From positions 9,923,465-9,987,464 of the forward strand of contig RSEF01000019.1 in NCBI GenBank assembly GCA_003993805.1: a stretch of DNA of 64,000 bases, in the 5' to 3' direction. Positions 36,061 to 46,739 of this stretch are shown piece after piece (the first letter of the stretch is position 1; every line of letters starts with the position of its first letter). This DNA is from Himantopus leucocephalus (lineage: Eukaryota; Chordata; Aves; Charadriiformes; Recurvirostridae). Below the pieces are notes generated by a model. The model saw nothing but the letters and a program-made list of their open reading frames with translations, ran no database searches and was not told where the DNA came from. The translations under genes were made by a program, and so were the position numbers.

Positions 36061-36460
36061 TTGTCTCTGGTCTTGGGTCTGAAGTCAGAGAGAAGACACA
36101 CATTTGTTAAAATTTGCTGTTCGGTTTTTATGCTATATACAGGCAGTGAATAGTTACTTTTGGTCCCGGTTTTGTAGGCGCTATTTGTTTATAAATTGTC
36201 CAGTAAGGTCAATGTTGACACGTCAGAGAATGTTCAGCTGCCTTTAAAAATAAGGAAAAATCTAGTAAAAATCACTTTGCGTAGAGGATTGCTTCTCTCA
36301 TTGCTTCTCTCTCCTTCTCCTAGTAATAATTGGTATAATTATTATACCTGCGTTAAATTGAGCAGATTTAATTGATGTAATTTATGGGAACATGCCTATT
36401 TGACTAAAAGGCAGTTGATCTCCTGTGGAAGAAGCAGCAGCTGACAGGGGAAGGAGACGT
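36061..36460. promoter_or_regulatory. AT-rich block with a perfect 17-bp palindrome
   Basis: Contains GGTATAAT-T-ATTATACC at 36332-36348, perfectly self-complementary around one base, inside a run of TAATTATT words. AAGGTCAATGTTGACA near 36205 resembles a nuclear-receptor half-site arrangement. This is candidate regulatory sequence by composition only. Confidence 0.35.
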
Positions 36461-36917
36461 TAAGTCAGCGTTTCTGTATCAACAGGCTCGAAAGCATCTC
36501 CTGGGTAGTCTCAGAAATAAACCCGGCTGAATCATACCCCGCCTGCTCAAGTGGTTTCCTACCGAGCGAGAAAAGCACGGGCTTCCCTTTCAACTCGGGC
36601 TGTGAAGCTACGCAGGGCGCAACGTTCTATTCGAGATGTAGTCCCTCAGAAAGCCGTGGTTCTGCAGCTTTTGGCAGGGAATCTCATGGAAACGCTGAAT
36701 ATCGGTTGTCTGTAGGCCTGGTGACCTTTCCTTATTTCATTTGCCCGTCTGCTTACTGTAAAGAATAATGCATGAAAACCCTTGAAGTTCTATATTAGTG
36801 AAGCGCGCAGCTGTTTTCTTATTTCTTATCTTTCTTTCTGTTACGCTTTCTTATATTGCCATCGGTTCCCAACCTGTTGGTTAGAGCATCGTGTTCTGGC
36901 AGGGCGAGCTCCTCCGA
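36461..36917. other. Non-coding stretch left of the CR1
   Basis: No gene or repeat recognised. The last 20 bases may already be decayed CR1. Confidence 0.45.
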
Positions 36918-37185
36918 AGAGGAGGAACAAGAGGGAACGGGCACAAACTTGGGCGCAGGGAGTTCCATCTAAACATGAGGAGGGACTTCTTTGCTGTGAG
37001 GGTGGCAGAGCAGTGGCACAGGCTGCCCAGAGAGGTGGGGGAGTCTCCCACTCTGGAGCCATTCCAAACCCGCCTGGACGCCGTCCTGTGCCACTGCTGG
37101 AGGTGACCCTGCTCTGGCAGGGGGTGGCACTGGGGGAGCTCCGCAGGGCCCTTCCAGCCCTGACCAGGCTGGGATCCTGCGACAG
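36918..37185 (+). mobile_element. CR1 non-LTR retrotransposon, 5'-truncated 3' end
   Basis: The order GGAACAAGAGGGAACGGGCA, GTTCCATCTAAACATGAGGA, ACTTCTTTGCTGTGAGGGTG, GCACAGGCTGCCCAGAGAGG, CTGGAGCCATTCCAAACCCG and GGCCCTTCCAGCCCTGA is the canonical avian CR1 3' region in sense orientation. Only the last 270 bases or so remain, after the reverse-transcriptase domain. The terminal ATTCTGTG octamers are replaced by ATCCTGCGACAG, so the copy is old or 3' eroded. It is GC-rich, which leaves spurious frames open on both strands (for example 36841-37428 minus, 195 codons). Confidence 0.93.
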
Positions 37186-37909
37186 CATCACGCGCCCTGA
37201 CCACCGCGGCTGCGGGAGGAGCGCCGTCGGGGCGTGCAGGGATGCTTGGCCACCTCCGGGCTCCCGCCTGCGTTGAGCGAGCGGAGCAGCTCGCCGCGGC
37301 CCTCCTCCGCTCCCCGGCCAACAGCAGTGTTGTCTCAGGCGCTGCTCTGCAGACTCCTTTACTGCGGATGTATTCTTTTCAGCCAAATATGACCACCTGC
37401 AAGTTTGTGCTGGTGTTAGCATTTTCATCTCCCATTATTCAAATCCAGCTGGCTTTCCTTTGAAGTGAGTTCCCTCATGTTAAATGTTAACTATAATTTC
37501 TCTTGGCCAAAGAAACAGATAGTGCATTCTTTCCTGTCTGTGTGATAATGGCCACAAGTGTGCTGGCTGCCTTCGGCCCAACCCACCGCTGCAGCTCGTT
37601 TCTCTCCTCACGCAGGAATGCCGACGCTCGGCTCTGCCGCAGGGACCGGCTTCATCCTGCAAAAAGCTCTGAGCTGAGCCCAGCCCTGAGGGCTGTCTCC
37701 ACACATCGGGTATCTCGTGCGTCCAAACCTCTCTTCCCAGACTGGCGTGTGCTTAGGGTAGAGAAAAATGACCAAAAAAAAAAAAAAAAAATCACATCTA
37801 TGGGTAAATTTTGTACAACCCCAGAGTTCAGGGTTTTTTTTTTCAGATTCGTGCAGGCTAACGTTTTGCTTTTTCCAGCTGTACTAGCATTTTTCTAACC
37901 ATATTTCAG
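37186..37909. other. Non-coding stretch right of the CR1
   Basis: CpG-rich to about 37320, then mixed. A18 lies at 37774-37791. No gene recognised. Confidence 0.45.
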
Positions 37910-38500
37910 TGCTTATCCTTGCATTAAGCACAATGGCGATGGAGGGGGAGACTTGTGACCATTTGAACTGGAAATCCCCAGAGAGCTTTTTATTCTAATA
38001 AAACAGCAAAATATTGGATACATGACACCCCTTACATCAAACTCTATCATATTAAGGAAACCTTAGAACTCTGGTCTGCAGTCTGGCCTGATACATTACA
38101 ATTCATCTGGGATCGGTATAAGAAATAATTACATCTATTTATTTATTCCGCTGTCAGAATGTTGACACTAGTTTTTCATATTGTCTCTGTCATGAAGAAT
38201 CATAATTAAATAACATGTCAAATGTATTGATCATACATTTATAAATTTGTTTGATATATCATAGAGGCCTTTTGTTATTAGGGGATATCACAAGATTAAA
38301 ATTAAAGTTTGCCAAGCCATCTACCTCATTCTACATAGGACTTTTTCCTCCTAATTAACCACAAAATTGTGATGGCTTGTCATTCCGATATTACATAAAG
38401 TAATCTCTTCCTTTTTATTTGGAGTTCGGTATACCATTTCCCTTCGACCAAAATCTGGCTAGATATGTACAATCATATTAGGCTATGAAATGACATACTT
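37910..38500. promoter_or_regulatory. AT-rich CpG-poor block, candidate conserved non-coding element
   Basis: Nearly 600 bases without recognised repeats and with almost no CpG. It is dense in TAAT/ATTA and SOX-like words (CCTTTTGTTATTAGGGGATA near 38268, AATTAAATAACATGTCAAAT near 38204). Of all blocks in the window this one looks most like a deeply conserved vertebrate enhancer. That is a judgement from texture, not from alignment. Confidence 0.35.
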
Positions 38501-40588
38501 CTGTTGTGGGGGTTTTTTTCTATTTTTCTGTCCTAATTCCTCTACTTAAGAGGCGCTGCCTTATCACAAAGGAGATCAGCTAGAGCTCGCCTTCAATTTT
38601 TGTGCTCTTTCTGCCCAAAGCAGGGAGCAGGAGCCTTGACCGCCGTCATTCCTTCCCCTCTCTTCGTGGCCGCGTGGGGACCCGACCCAGATAAACCAGT
38701 GGTTGCCAGTCGGTGTCACTGGCCGTGAATACGTGAACCTCTGTTGCAGCTCCAGCTCCGCAACACGCTCCCACCTTTGGGAAAAAAAAAAAAAACCCCG
38801 ATTTTTAGGAAGCTGACAGGGACAAGGAAAATCAGTAACTTGTGTGTCTGAACGGTTGTGTTTCATCCAGAGCAAATACAATTTGCAAAGAATCCTGATC
38901 TCTGTACTTCCCACGTGCTACTTCAAAGGATAAAAAGATGTAAATAAATAGGCATTTGTTGTCCCTTTTTGATGTGTTTTCTCCTGTTTTCTGTAAGAAC
39001 ATAAGCTAGGAAGGTTTTACTCAGATTTGGTGGCAGAACACATGCATTAAGATTAAGTTTCTTTTTAAAATTTGCATTCTTTGCTTTGTATGTTTCCTAA
39101 ATGGGGCAAGAGGGTTTCTTAGTATGTCTTAGTATTAAAATCTAAAGTAACAGACCTTCATTCTAATGAGCTTTGTAAATCTGACCTAAAAAGTGTCGCC
39201 TGGAGTCTTTGAAATGAGTTTCCTACAACTTCCTCTGATCTGATTGTGTGTTTTAGGGGAGGTTAAATGGGTTAAGATTCTTAGCTGTCCTAAAGCCATT
39301 GGAGTGATTCCTTATTAATCTTTTTCACCCCCTAAGACATCATCTACAGATCTAGGCGGATTTAGTACATAAGATAACATAGTCGGCCCTGCCATAACTA
39401 TCCACACGGCTTCTGAAAGGACAAAAGGGTGACAAAAATATGCAGAAACGCTTCCAAAGGTTCATGTTAACAATCCTTTCCAGTCTTTCCCTCGCCCGTA
39501 TTCAGCCCCTACTTGTTGCATAAGGCGAGTTTTATCGTCATAGGATAATATCTCTGTAACTTGTGATCTAAATTACAAAGAAGGTTGTTGTGCTCCGTGT
39601 CCTATGGCAAAACTTGTGAGCAGAAGACGGGGTCTTCAATTAGCCCTGTTGCCGCCGATAACCAAGAGCTTCTTGTTCCCGCGGGCAGGGCGCTCGGCGG
39701 CCGGGCCAGCGGCTCCTCCTCCCTGCCCGCTCCCGAACAGCTTTTCCTGAGTCTTCTCCTTGCCGCACCCTCGGTAGGGCTGCTGAGGTCTGGACAAGAG
39801 GGGCTGTGCTGATGGCCAAACTTTCCAGAGCTTTAATTCAGCGAGAGGAATTTCTTTTTCACCACGTAAATAACAAAAAAAGGTAAAAATCTAGAGATGG
39901 TTGCATTCATCTGAGTGATTGACGCTTCTGTCTTAGCCATCCTTCGACGTAACAGGACCGTTTGGGGCCTTTCCTTCTGCTGGGAAGGTCATGCAGCAGC
40001 ACCGCAATACTTTTTACCATAAAGGTGCTTTTTTTGGAAGAAAACAAAAATCCTGTTATCCTTTGGCATCCGACCATATATGTTACATGATTCCTTCCTC
40101 TACCCTGTTGAAGTGTTGTATCTGCGTGGCAGCAAGGGTGTTTCCAGTCCCACCCTCTTCTGCTAGAGCTTATTTGCTCTTAATCATTTGCTGTGCAATA
40201 AAACGGGAGCGAGGTCTGTGGCCAGAGGATTTTTATACGGCTGTCCGGAGCCTAACAGCATTTGGGAACCTTAGGTGTTGTATGAATAATGGTAATATAA
40301 TTTCAGGGATCAGCTGCCATTTAATCAACGTCAGGAGATTGTCAATTCCTTCCATGATTTATGGCTGTGAAAATACAGAATGATTTGTAAAATAACAAGA
40401 AGCATCGCCCGCCCTGAATGGGGTATTTTGAAAACACAGCAAACTGAAACATGAAACTATTTCGGAAGAATTTTCTCAGGATTTTGAAGTGCTTGCCTTA
40501 GCATTGAGCTCCCTGTTGACATAAGTGTTCCTCAGTCCTTTGCAGGTGCTACTGTAGTCTCGTGGAGCTCTCAGGAACCCATTACAGT
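38501..40588. other. Non-coding stretch
   Basis: GC-rich patch at 38580-38770 and A-rich run near 38783-38796; AT-rich from 38930 to 39600. Open frames here (up to 130 codons at 39991-40383) carry no recognised domain. Confidence 0.45.
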
Positions 40589-40610
40589 NAAAAAAAAAAA
40601 AAAAAAAAAA
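40589..40610. repeat. Poly(A) tract with an ambiguous base
   Basis: One N at 40589 then 21 A, followed by GAAAAAAAGAAAA. Tract length is unreliable. No retrotransposed gene copy is recognisable upstream. Confidence 0.95.
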
Positions 40611-40809
40611 GAAAAAAAGAAAACCACTTAAAAATAGCGAGTGGCTTCTTCAAAGCTGGAGCACCCTGATAAGTAACCTAAGTGTATGGTTTTCCATGTG
40701 TTTTAACGCTTTCTGAAGTGTAAGAGCCCAACCCCACAAGCACTGCGGGGCCAGCGGTCCCTGCAGCCGCCATCTCACCGGGGTAATCGCTCCGGCCTCC
40801 CTTCGGTAA

Positions 40810-40880
40810 GATACTTAAGCGTATGCTTAACTTCTTCCATGCTAAGGAAAGCATTTAAGCACGGTTCTTAAATCTCGGTG
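40810..40880. repeat. Palindromic amniote repeat, CTTAAGCATATGCTTAA-type
   Basis: ATACTTAAGCGTATGCTTAA, CTTCTTCCATGCTAAGG and GCATTTAAGCACGG resemble the arms of the repeat better preserved at 59614-59738. The centre is lost or rearranged. Confidence 0.5.
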
Positions 40881-40984
40881 CCTCTAAATCAAGCGTATCT
40901 TTAAAGCGCTCTTCTCAACTGGCCAAATGTCCGGTGGCAAACCTCAAGGAAAGGGTGCGAAGAACTGAATATAAATAAAATATT

Positions 40985-41072
40985 GCGTGCCTAAAGCAGG
41001 CGGTCCCGCGCGCCGGCGTGCGAGCCCTCGGGGCGGTGGGATTCCGCGGGACCCTCCCTGGCTCGTCTGCAA
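40985..41072. promoter_or_regulatory. Small CpG cluster
   Basis: About 13 CpGs in 85 bases (CCCGCGCGCCGGCGTGCGAG at about 41007). Too short to call an island with confidence. Confidence 0.35.
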
Positions 41073-41160
41073 ACTCACCTGTGCCCCGGGCTGGGTCCTT
41101 TAGGCTTTCCGCGCCGGTTTGCCCGTCTCCAAAACGGGACCGGTGATTTTATTTTCTTAC
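41073..41160 (+). mobile_element. Possible MIR-type SINE fragment
   Basis: GGGTCCTTTAGGCTTTCC, then GCCGGTTTGCCCGTCTCC, then AAAACGGGACCGGTGATTTT parallel the MIR segment 'gtcactttacct...cctcagtttccccatctgtaaaatgggaataatgat'. It overlaps the end of a CpG cluster. Confidence 0.45.
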
Positions 41161-42189
41161 TGTGCTGCAGATATTTATAAAGTGGATTCAGGTCGCCGGG
41201 TCATCAGCAACTTGCAAGTGCGTATGCTCACGGTTAGCTGCGTGCGTTACTGGATCTCGGAGATGTAGCAGCAGTAGGAACGCTTCTCAAAGGAGATATA
41301 GCTGTCCCTCTTCCTCTCTAACAATAGTTAAACCAGAAATTATTAAATTATACACATATTTGAAAAGCCGTTAGACCTGTTTATGGCAGAGGATGAAAAA
41401 GCTCACCCTTTTCTGGCAGCTGCGAAGAAAAAATTACGGCTTGGGTTGTACTCTGCCCAGTCAGGGCACCCTGCTTCCATCATTCCCCCTTCTGGTACTT
41501 TTGACACCAACACGCCAGGGATTTTTGTCAGCGTGGAGACCAGCTTTGGAGTCTGCAGAGATGTTTCTGGGAGAGCTCAGGAATGCGTGCTTTATTAAAA
41601 AAAAAAAAAACCTACACTGGAGGCAGTTTAGGTATTTAGCCTCTGAAGCATTTTTTGTATCTCTTAATTACTTATAATCTGACTTTTCTTTCTAATTGAG
41701 GCTCCCAGCATCTGTCTAGCTACCAATACTCTTAACTACTAATTTACATTGCAGTTGGCACCTGACCTTACATGACACGTGTAAGACTCTTAGACAGATA
41801 ATCCTGGCTTCTTCTTGAGACTTATGTCGCCATGGAGGGGTCAGTGGTGTGAGACAGCACAGCTTGAGGTGCGAAGTGCCGCGGCGGCTCACACACTTTA
41901 CCTAGCTGAGTCTGGGAATCCCTTAACAGGCTGATCCGGGCTTTTACACAGCCGGTCCTCCCGCTTTTGTCCCGGGCAGGCATTTCTCTGCCTGTCACTT
42001 ACGGGCCTTAAAGCAGCATGTCTGTGTTGGTTAATTTGCAGACATCAGTAGACACATTTCACACTGAATTCCACCCTGTGGGGCCGTGTCTAATTGGACA
42101 AATTTGAGCAGCAGGCAGAAAAGCCACCGCAGCATGGAGCAGTGATATATGGGCACAGGCAAAGGCTTTGCAATCTTAAAGATACAGCT
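41161..42189. other. Non-coding stretch
   Basis: A14 at 41597-41610. Mixed composition with no gene recognised. Confidence 0.45.
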
Positions 42190-42370
42190 CCTCCGCTCGC
42201 CTGCCCGCGCCCGCCGGGCTCCCAAATTCGAAGCAGGACTGCCCCGACGTTTAACATCCGACGGCGTCGCCTTGATGCTACGCGCTTTTCTGGAGCCGTC
42301 CCTTTCCGAGCGGGCACATTTTGCTCTGAAGGAGCAGGAAAGTGTTTGCAGCTTCGCAGCGGGACAGGGG
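42190..42370. promoter_or_regulatory. CpG-dense patch
   Basis: About 18 CpGs in the first 130 bases, bounded by AT-richer DNA. Frames are open on both strands through it (132 codons plus, 168 codons minus) without recognisable motifs. Confidence 0.4.
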
Positions 42371-44669
42371 AACGTTTAGTCCAGCCCGAACCCCTGAAAT
42401 TAAAGGCTTGTTCGGCTTTAAACCGCACAGCTGCGATCCACATTAGAGTTTCTTTCGGGGAATTTCCTGCAATATTGCAGCAGGCAAGGTGAAGCGGGGA
42501 GGCACTGTTATTAGCAAAAAGAAAAGGAAAAAAAAAAAAAAAAAGAATTTCAGAACCTTGGCAATAAAAGGGAGTTGAAGGGTTGTTTCTGGTCATAGAT
42601 GTTTCTTTTCCATTTTATGTTGCTTAAGCATAATAAATGTCAGATGGCTCGAGTAGCATGTTTTATTAAAATAAGTGATTTTGGAGTTCATGAAAGAGCG
42701 CTGCATTGATAGCGTTGCGCACAGGATGGCTTTGTTTGTGCGGGGAGCAGGTAGGGGGGTCCCGTCCGCCTCTCGCCCACGTTTGCAGGGACCACTTTTA
42801 GAAGGAAGAAATAGCGTGAAATCCCATCTCCGTGTAGTTGCTTTGGTTTTGGTGTCTGCTGAGATCACAAACAAAAGTGTAATCTAATGACAACTGTGGA
42901 AAGCCCTTTGGAATGCAAAATTGAAGAATATTATGTGGTTTGGTTGGTTGGTATTTTGGAAGCTTCTGTTCAGTGGGTTGAGACTTTAATTCAGTTTTCA
43001 TAAATTGCGGAAGGGCCACCAGAAGATGATGAGTTTCCATTGGCGCTTCTCTGCTGCTCTGGTCGTGTGGTGCAGCTCAGCAAAATGGTCCCTGTGAGAA
43101 CCCCGGCTCCCGAGCGGCTTGTTCTGAAGTTGATCAAAGTAATTCACAAAATATCAGCTCCCTCCGGTATAATTGTTTCTGAGAATGCACTTACATTAGC
43201 ACGTGCATTTATATTTGTGACGTTTTGATCTGCCGCGGGTTTCTCACTTGGGTTTTGGTTTTTTAAACATCTCTGAGAAGCATAGCTCCATGTTCTGACT
43301 TTTCACAGGTAACGGTAGTTCTGAAAAGGATCTTATTAAGCACAAAAGCAAAGTGTTGAAACAGCTTTCCAAAAGACGGCTTTGCTGACAAGCGCTTACA
43401 TTTTGCATCAGTCAAGAGCATCGCGTCCTGAGCGTGAACTTGGACCAAAAATCCTCTGCCTGACTCTGAGTCCAGAGAGCTTGCTGGGTGCAACGAGCCG
43501 CTCCGGACGGAAAGCCTAGGGAAAAGAAAAAGAAGTGGCTTGGTGGCTTTGGAAGGATCTGGCCAGAGTTTTATGCTAATACTATAATATGTTGATGCTT
43601 GGTGATTTGAAGACATATGAGCCTTCGGCTCTTCACGCGAGCGGAGCGTTCCGCAGGGCTGCTGCAGCAGCACGGTGTCGAGCAGCGTGTCCAAGGGCGG
43701 CTTCTCGGCTCTGCTGCCGCCTCTCGTGCTGCCCCAAAATGCCCAGTTAAGCGGATGCTATGAAAAGGTCTCTGCCAAATGGCATGGAAGTGTTGGCTTC
43801 AACTGGTAGAAACGGGAATTACTGGTTTTTTCTCTGTGATTGATGTCTGTTTATATGTAATGTAGTTACTAGACGAAAATGAAAGTCTTTGGTTAATCAG
43901 ATATCATTTTAGAAACTAAACCTTAGTCATTCAGTGGATATGGTTGAATTTCCTCCTTTCCTTGCAACCTGTGCCTTCAATCCCGTAGCTTAGATCTGAG
44001 GGTTTGCTTGACTTAACTTTTTCCAAATTGAAATAAAAAGCAGCTTACTTTAACGTATATCATGGGAGCACTGTGGATTTTCCCCCTCCGGGTTACTCAA
44101 AACAAGCCCTGGGCCCAGCAGTACTGAAAACTTCTGTGAAGCTGAAAGTGCAAGATTTAATGCCTTGTAACTTTAATCTGTCTCTATAATAAATTATTTA
44201 TGCAGAATGTGTCAAAAACGCATATGTTGCAAAGCAGTAAAACTTGCCACCGTGGTGGGTGAAGGCAGGGGAGGTCGTGCTGATGCCCGCCGGCGTCCTG
44301 AGCGGGCGGCAGAGACATCAGCTGTGATTCAGACTGTCCTCTCTGGTCATATTCCGGCTTTTCCTATGGGACCGGTGCTGTTTCCCATCGCAGCTGATGG
44401 GAGTCTTCCAGTGGATCCCGCTCGATCCTTTAGAAATACCGTGACACCTATAAATACTAGAATGTCTTTAAAAACACATTAAGCATTAAGCCAACAGCTA
44501 CCAGGCTATGAACAAGAAGGTCGGAAAAAATAAGGATAATAAATATTCAAGGGTCAGTTTTCACGCGATGGGGAGAGTCCTGCCGGGCAGCCCCCAGTGC
44601 GGGGAGCCCAGTCCAACCCCTCACCCCATCGCCCGCTTACTCCGCTGTCCTACGGGAGAGACAGGACTT
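42371..44669. other. Non-coding stretch
   Basis: A17 at 42528-42544 (just after an AAAAAGAAAAGG word). Mixed sequence with no supported gene or repeat. Confidence 0.45.
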
Positions 44670-44760
44670 CTTCTGCCCTCTCCAGCTCATTTTTCTCCTT
44701 CTGTGAAATGGGAGACTGGGAGGTAATCTCGCGTACCCAGTAGGGCAACTGGTGAGGGTG
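44670..44760 (+). mobile_element. Possible MIR-type SINE fragment
   Basis: CTCATTTTTCTCCTTCTGTG, AAATGGGAGACTGGGAGG, then GTAGGGCAACTGGTGAGG parallel MIR 'cctcatctgtaaaatgggaataataatacc...agggttgttgtgagg'. The call rests on order and wording. Confidence 0.45.
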
Positions 44761-45054
44761 CCAGCCCCGTGCGAACCTCCTCCGAGCCGGCAGCCCGAGC
44801 TGCGTGCGTCCGTCGGCGGGAGCGCGAGTAGCTTGCGGAGAGGTTTGTCAATGTGAATCATTGCCTAAGTGCCAAAATTATAATTAAAAAGGTTTTCTCT
44901 TTTGGCTTTTGTCTACATACTTTCCTAATATTGTCATTTGGCAAAGCCGGGGTGTCTCTCACAATGTAATTGCCGCAGAACATTTCCTTGAAAGAGCAGC
45001 AACACCCCGCCTCCTCCTAACACTTGCATGTGGAAAGCACCAACTGTTTTATAG
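44761..45054. other. Non-coding stretch
   Basis: GC-rich with CpGs to 44850, then AT-rich. Nothing recognised. Confidence 0.4.
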
Positions 45055-45207
45055 GCATTAGTGAATTATGCTTTTCTGCGAGGAGGTATTAACTGTCTGT
45101 ACAGCTGAGACAGCTGTAAACCAGCTTCTGAGATGAAGTGACCTGCCTGAGGCTGCACGTCGGATGCTGTGGCAGAGGCGGGAGCTGCGGTCGTGCCTCT
45201 GCCAGGG
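45055..45207 (-). mobile_element. MIR-type SINE relic, antisense
   Basis: Read on the plus strand, GTACAGCTGAGACAGC, AGATGAAGTGACCTGCCTGA, GGCTGCACGTCGGATGCTGT and GGCAGAGGCGGGAGCTGCGG follow the reverse complement of MIR. That complement runs 'ttacagatggggaaactgaggc...aagtgacttgcccaaggtcacacagc...gtggcagagctggga'. It leads directly into a CpG cluster. Confidence 0.55.
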
Positions 45208-45450
45208 AGAAAATACGGAGGTTTTTACAAGATAGGTTGAGTGTGTGTATTATTTTTCTTCTCTCCCACCTCTGCCGGGGTCTGTACGTAAGAAGGGGCC
45301 TGTCTTGTCCCAGGGCAGCAACGCCGCGCGCTGCGTGCTTGCGCCCGGCCGTGTCGGTGTGGCACAGCCGAGAGCGGCACCACCGCTGCGGCTCCGCTGC
45401 CTCTCTGCCCAGTTCTCGGTGGGAAGCCGAGGTTGCAGGGACGCCAGGCT
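45208..45450. promoter_or_regulatory. CpG cluster adjoining a SINE relic
   Basis: Together with the SINE to its left, about 28 CpGs occur in 310 bases (45138-45450), densest at 45320-45400. It is a possible small CpG island; no associated exon is visible. Confidence 0.4.
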
Positions 45451-45977
45451 CGCCGCTCTCAGCGGCATTGCTGGCACTTATTAAGCATTTAGGTTTTCAA
45501 AAAGCAAGAAGGGGTCTCCTGCCACCCCGTTAAAGAGTGCCGGGTAATCCCTTTATGTAATTCCCAGCGTTTCCCTGCCAGAGCATCACAACCTGCTCTA
45601 AGAAATACAGGTGCCTCCCTGGGAGGGACCGAACGGCAAGAAATACCTCGGGGTTTATTTTTTAAAAGAGCGGTTGTGGGTAGTACTAGAATTAGTAAAT
45701 AAATAAATAAACAGAACACATCTTTAAAATGAGTTGCAGAACATACTTTCTATTTTTGGGCAAAACTTTGACGATCGGGAAGTTTTCCAGCTATTTCAAA
45801 ATGAAGCCTTAAAATAAAACGATAGCTTTTGAGGGGTGCGTTTAATTATTTTTTTTTTTTTAATCTTTAGTACCAGGAAAATTAAGGCAGGTGTTACATT
45901 TGAGGGAAGAGCAGCGCGTGGGCAAGCAGGGCTTTTTGCCCCCTTCAGACTGGCGAAACGAAGTTTGGGGTAGTACG
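45451..45977. other. Non-coding stretch with a short (AAAT)n
   Basis: Four TAAA units at about 45696-45711. T11-T12 run near 45849-45861. Nothing else recognised. Confidence 0.45.
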
Positions 45978-46034
45978 GGCTCAGGTCTTCAGCTGGCCTA
46001 AATTAGCACAGCTCCGTTCAGGCTCCAGCTGTAG
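45978..46034. repeat. Palindromic amniote repeat, CAGCTGG-TAAAT-type
   Basis: CGGGCTCAGGTCTTCAGCTG, then GCCTAAATTAGCACAGCTCC, then CAGGCTCCAGCTG follow GATCCTCAGCTGG-TGTAAATTGGCACAGCTCCA-TTGACTTCAATGG of a sauropsid hairpin repeat. The right arm is mostly lost. Confidence 0.5.
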
Positions 46035-46570
46035 GCACATATTACTGTTCCATTGCAGCAGATCTCATTTATGACATGTTTTTAAAGCAGATCTGTGAAA
46101 TGATCCAGCTTTAAAAAAATAACACTAATAAGGGTGTAGTTACATGAGCATCTTATCCCCTAGCAAAGCCAGTTTAAGAGGCTCCCAGCCCTTCCCTGAC
46201 CCTTCCAACCCCCCGGTTCATTTCCCCTCGGCTCTGCTGCTGCAAGTTTTTGGTGTTTGTGGGGTTTTGGGGGACTTTTTTTCCCCGGTTTCTTGACTTG
46301 TTTCGGTGATGAAGTAGAGCGTGTTTCCTTAACATGTCTACGGGCGGAAGAGAGGCCGCAGTGTGCTGGAGCAGAGGGGTGGTGATGAGGGACAGGGCTG
46401 CGGCAGCCTTTCAAACAGCGCCAGAGTGGGTGTTCCTGCAGGTACCGCTAAACCCAGGTGGCTTCGCAGGGGTTTTATTCGAAGAGCCGGGCAGGCAAAC
46501 GGCTGGGTGGGCGCTCCTGGCTCTGCTGGGGGAGCGGGTGGGAGCTCACACCCCCACGAGTGACCACGGA
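46035..46570. other. Non-coding stretch left of the minus-strand CR1
   Basis: GC-rich in its right half, with spurious plus-strand frames that run into the CR1. No gene recognised. Confidence 0.45.
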
Positions 46571-46739
46571 GTCATAGAACAGTTTGGGTTGGAAGAGACC
46601 TCTAAAGGCCACCTAGTCCAACCCCCCCTGCCACGAGCAGGGACATCTCCAACCAGAGCAGGTTGCTCAGAGCCCCGTCCGACCTGACCTGGAATGTTTC
46701 CAGGGATGGGGCATCCAGCACCTCTCTGGGCGACCTGTG
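46571..46739 (-). mobile_element. CR1 non-LTR retrotransposon, 5'-truncated 3' end, antisense
   Basis: On the plus strand it reads GTCATAGAACAGTTTGGGTT, GGAAGAGACCTCTAAAGG, CTAGTCCAACCCCCCCTGCC, AGCAGGTTGCTCAGAGCCCC, CAGGGATGGGGCATCCAGCA and CTCTCTGGGCGACCTGTG. This is the reverse complement of the avian CR1 tail ending CATTCTATGAT. About 170 bases remain, better preserved than the plus-strand copy, so probably younger. The orientation is opposite to that copy. Confidence 0.95.

Noticed and set aside
36782..37276. 164-codon plus frame
   Set aside because: It runs through the CR1 3' untranslated region and flanking unique DNA, so it is not a real protein.
36841..37428. 195-codon minus frame and 146-codon companion
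   Set aside because: They are antisense to the CR1 3' end at 36918-37185, which is non-coding. The GC-rich repeat has few stops.
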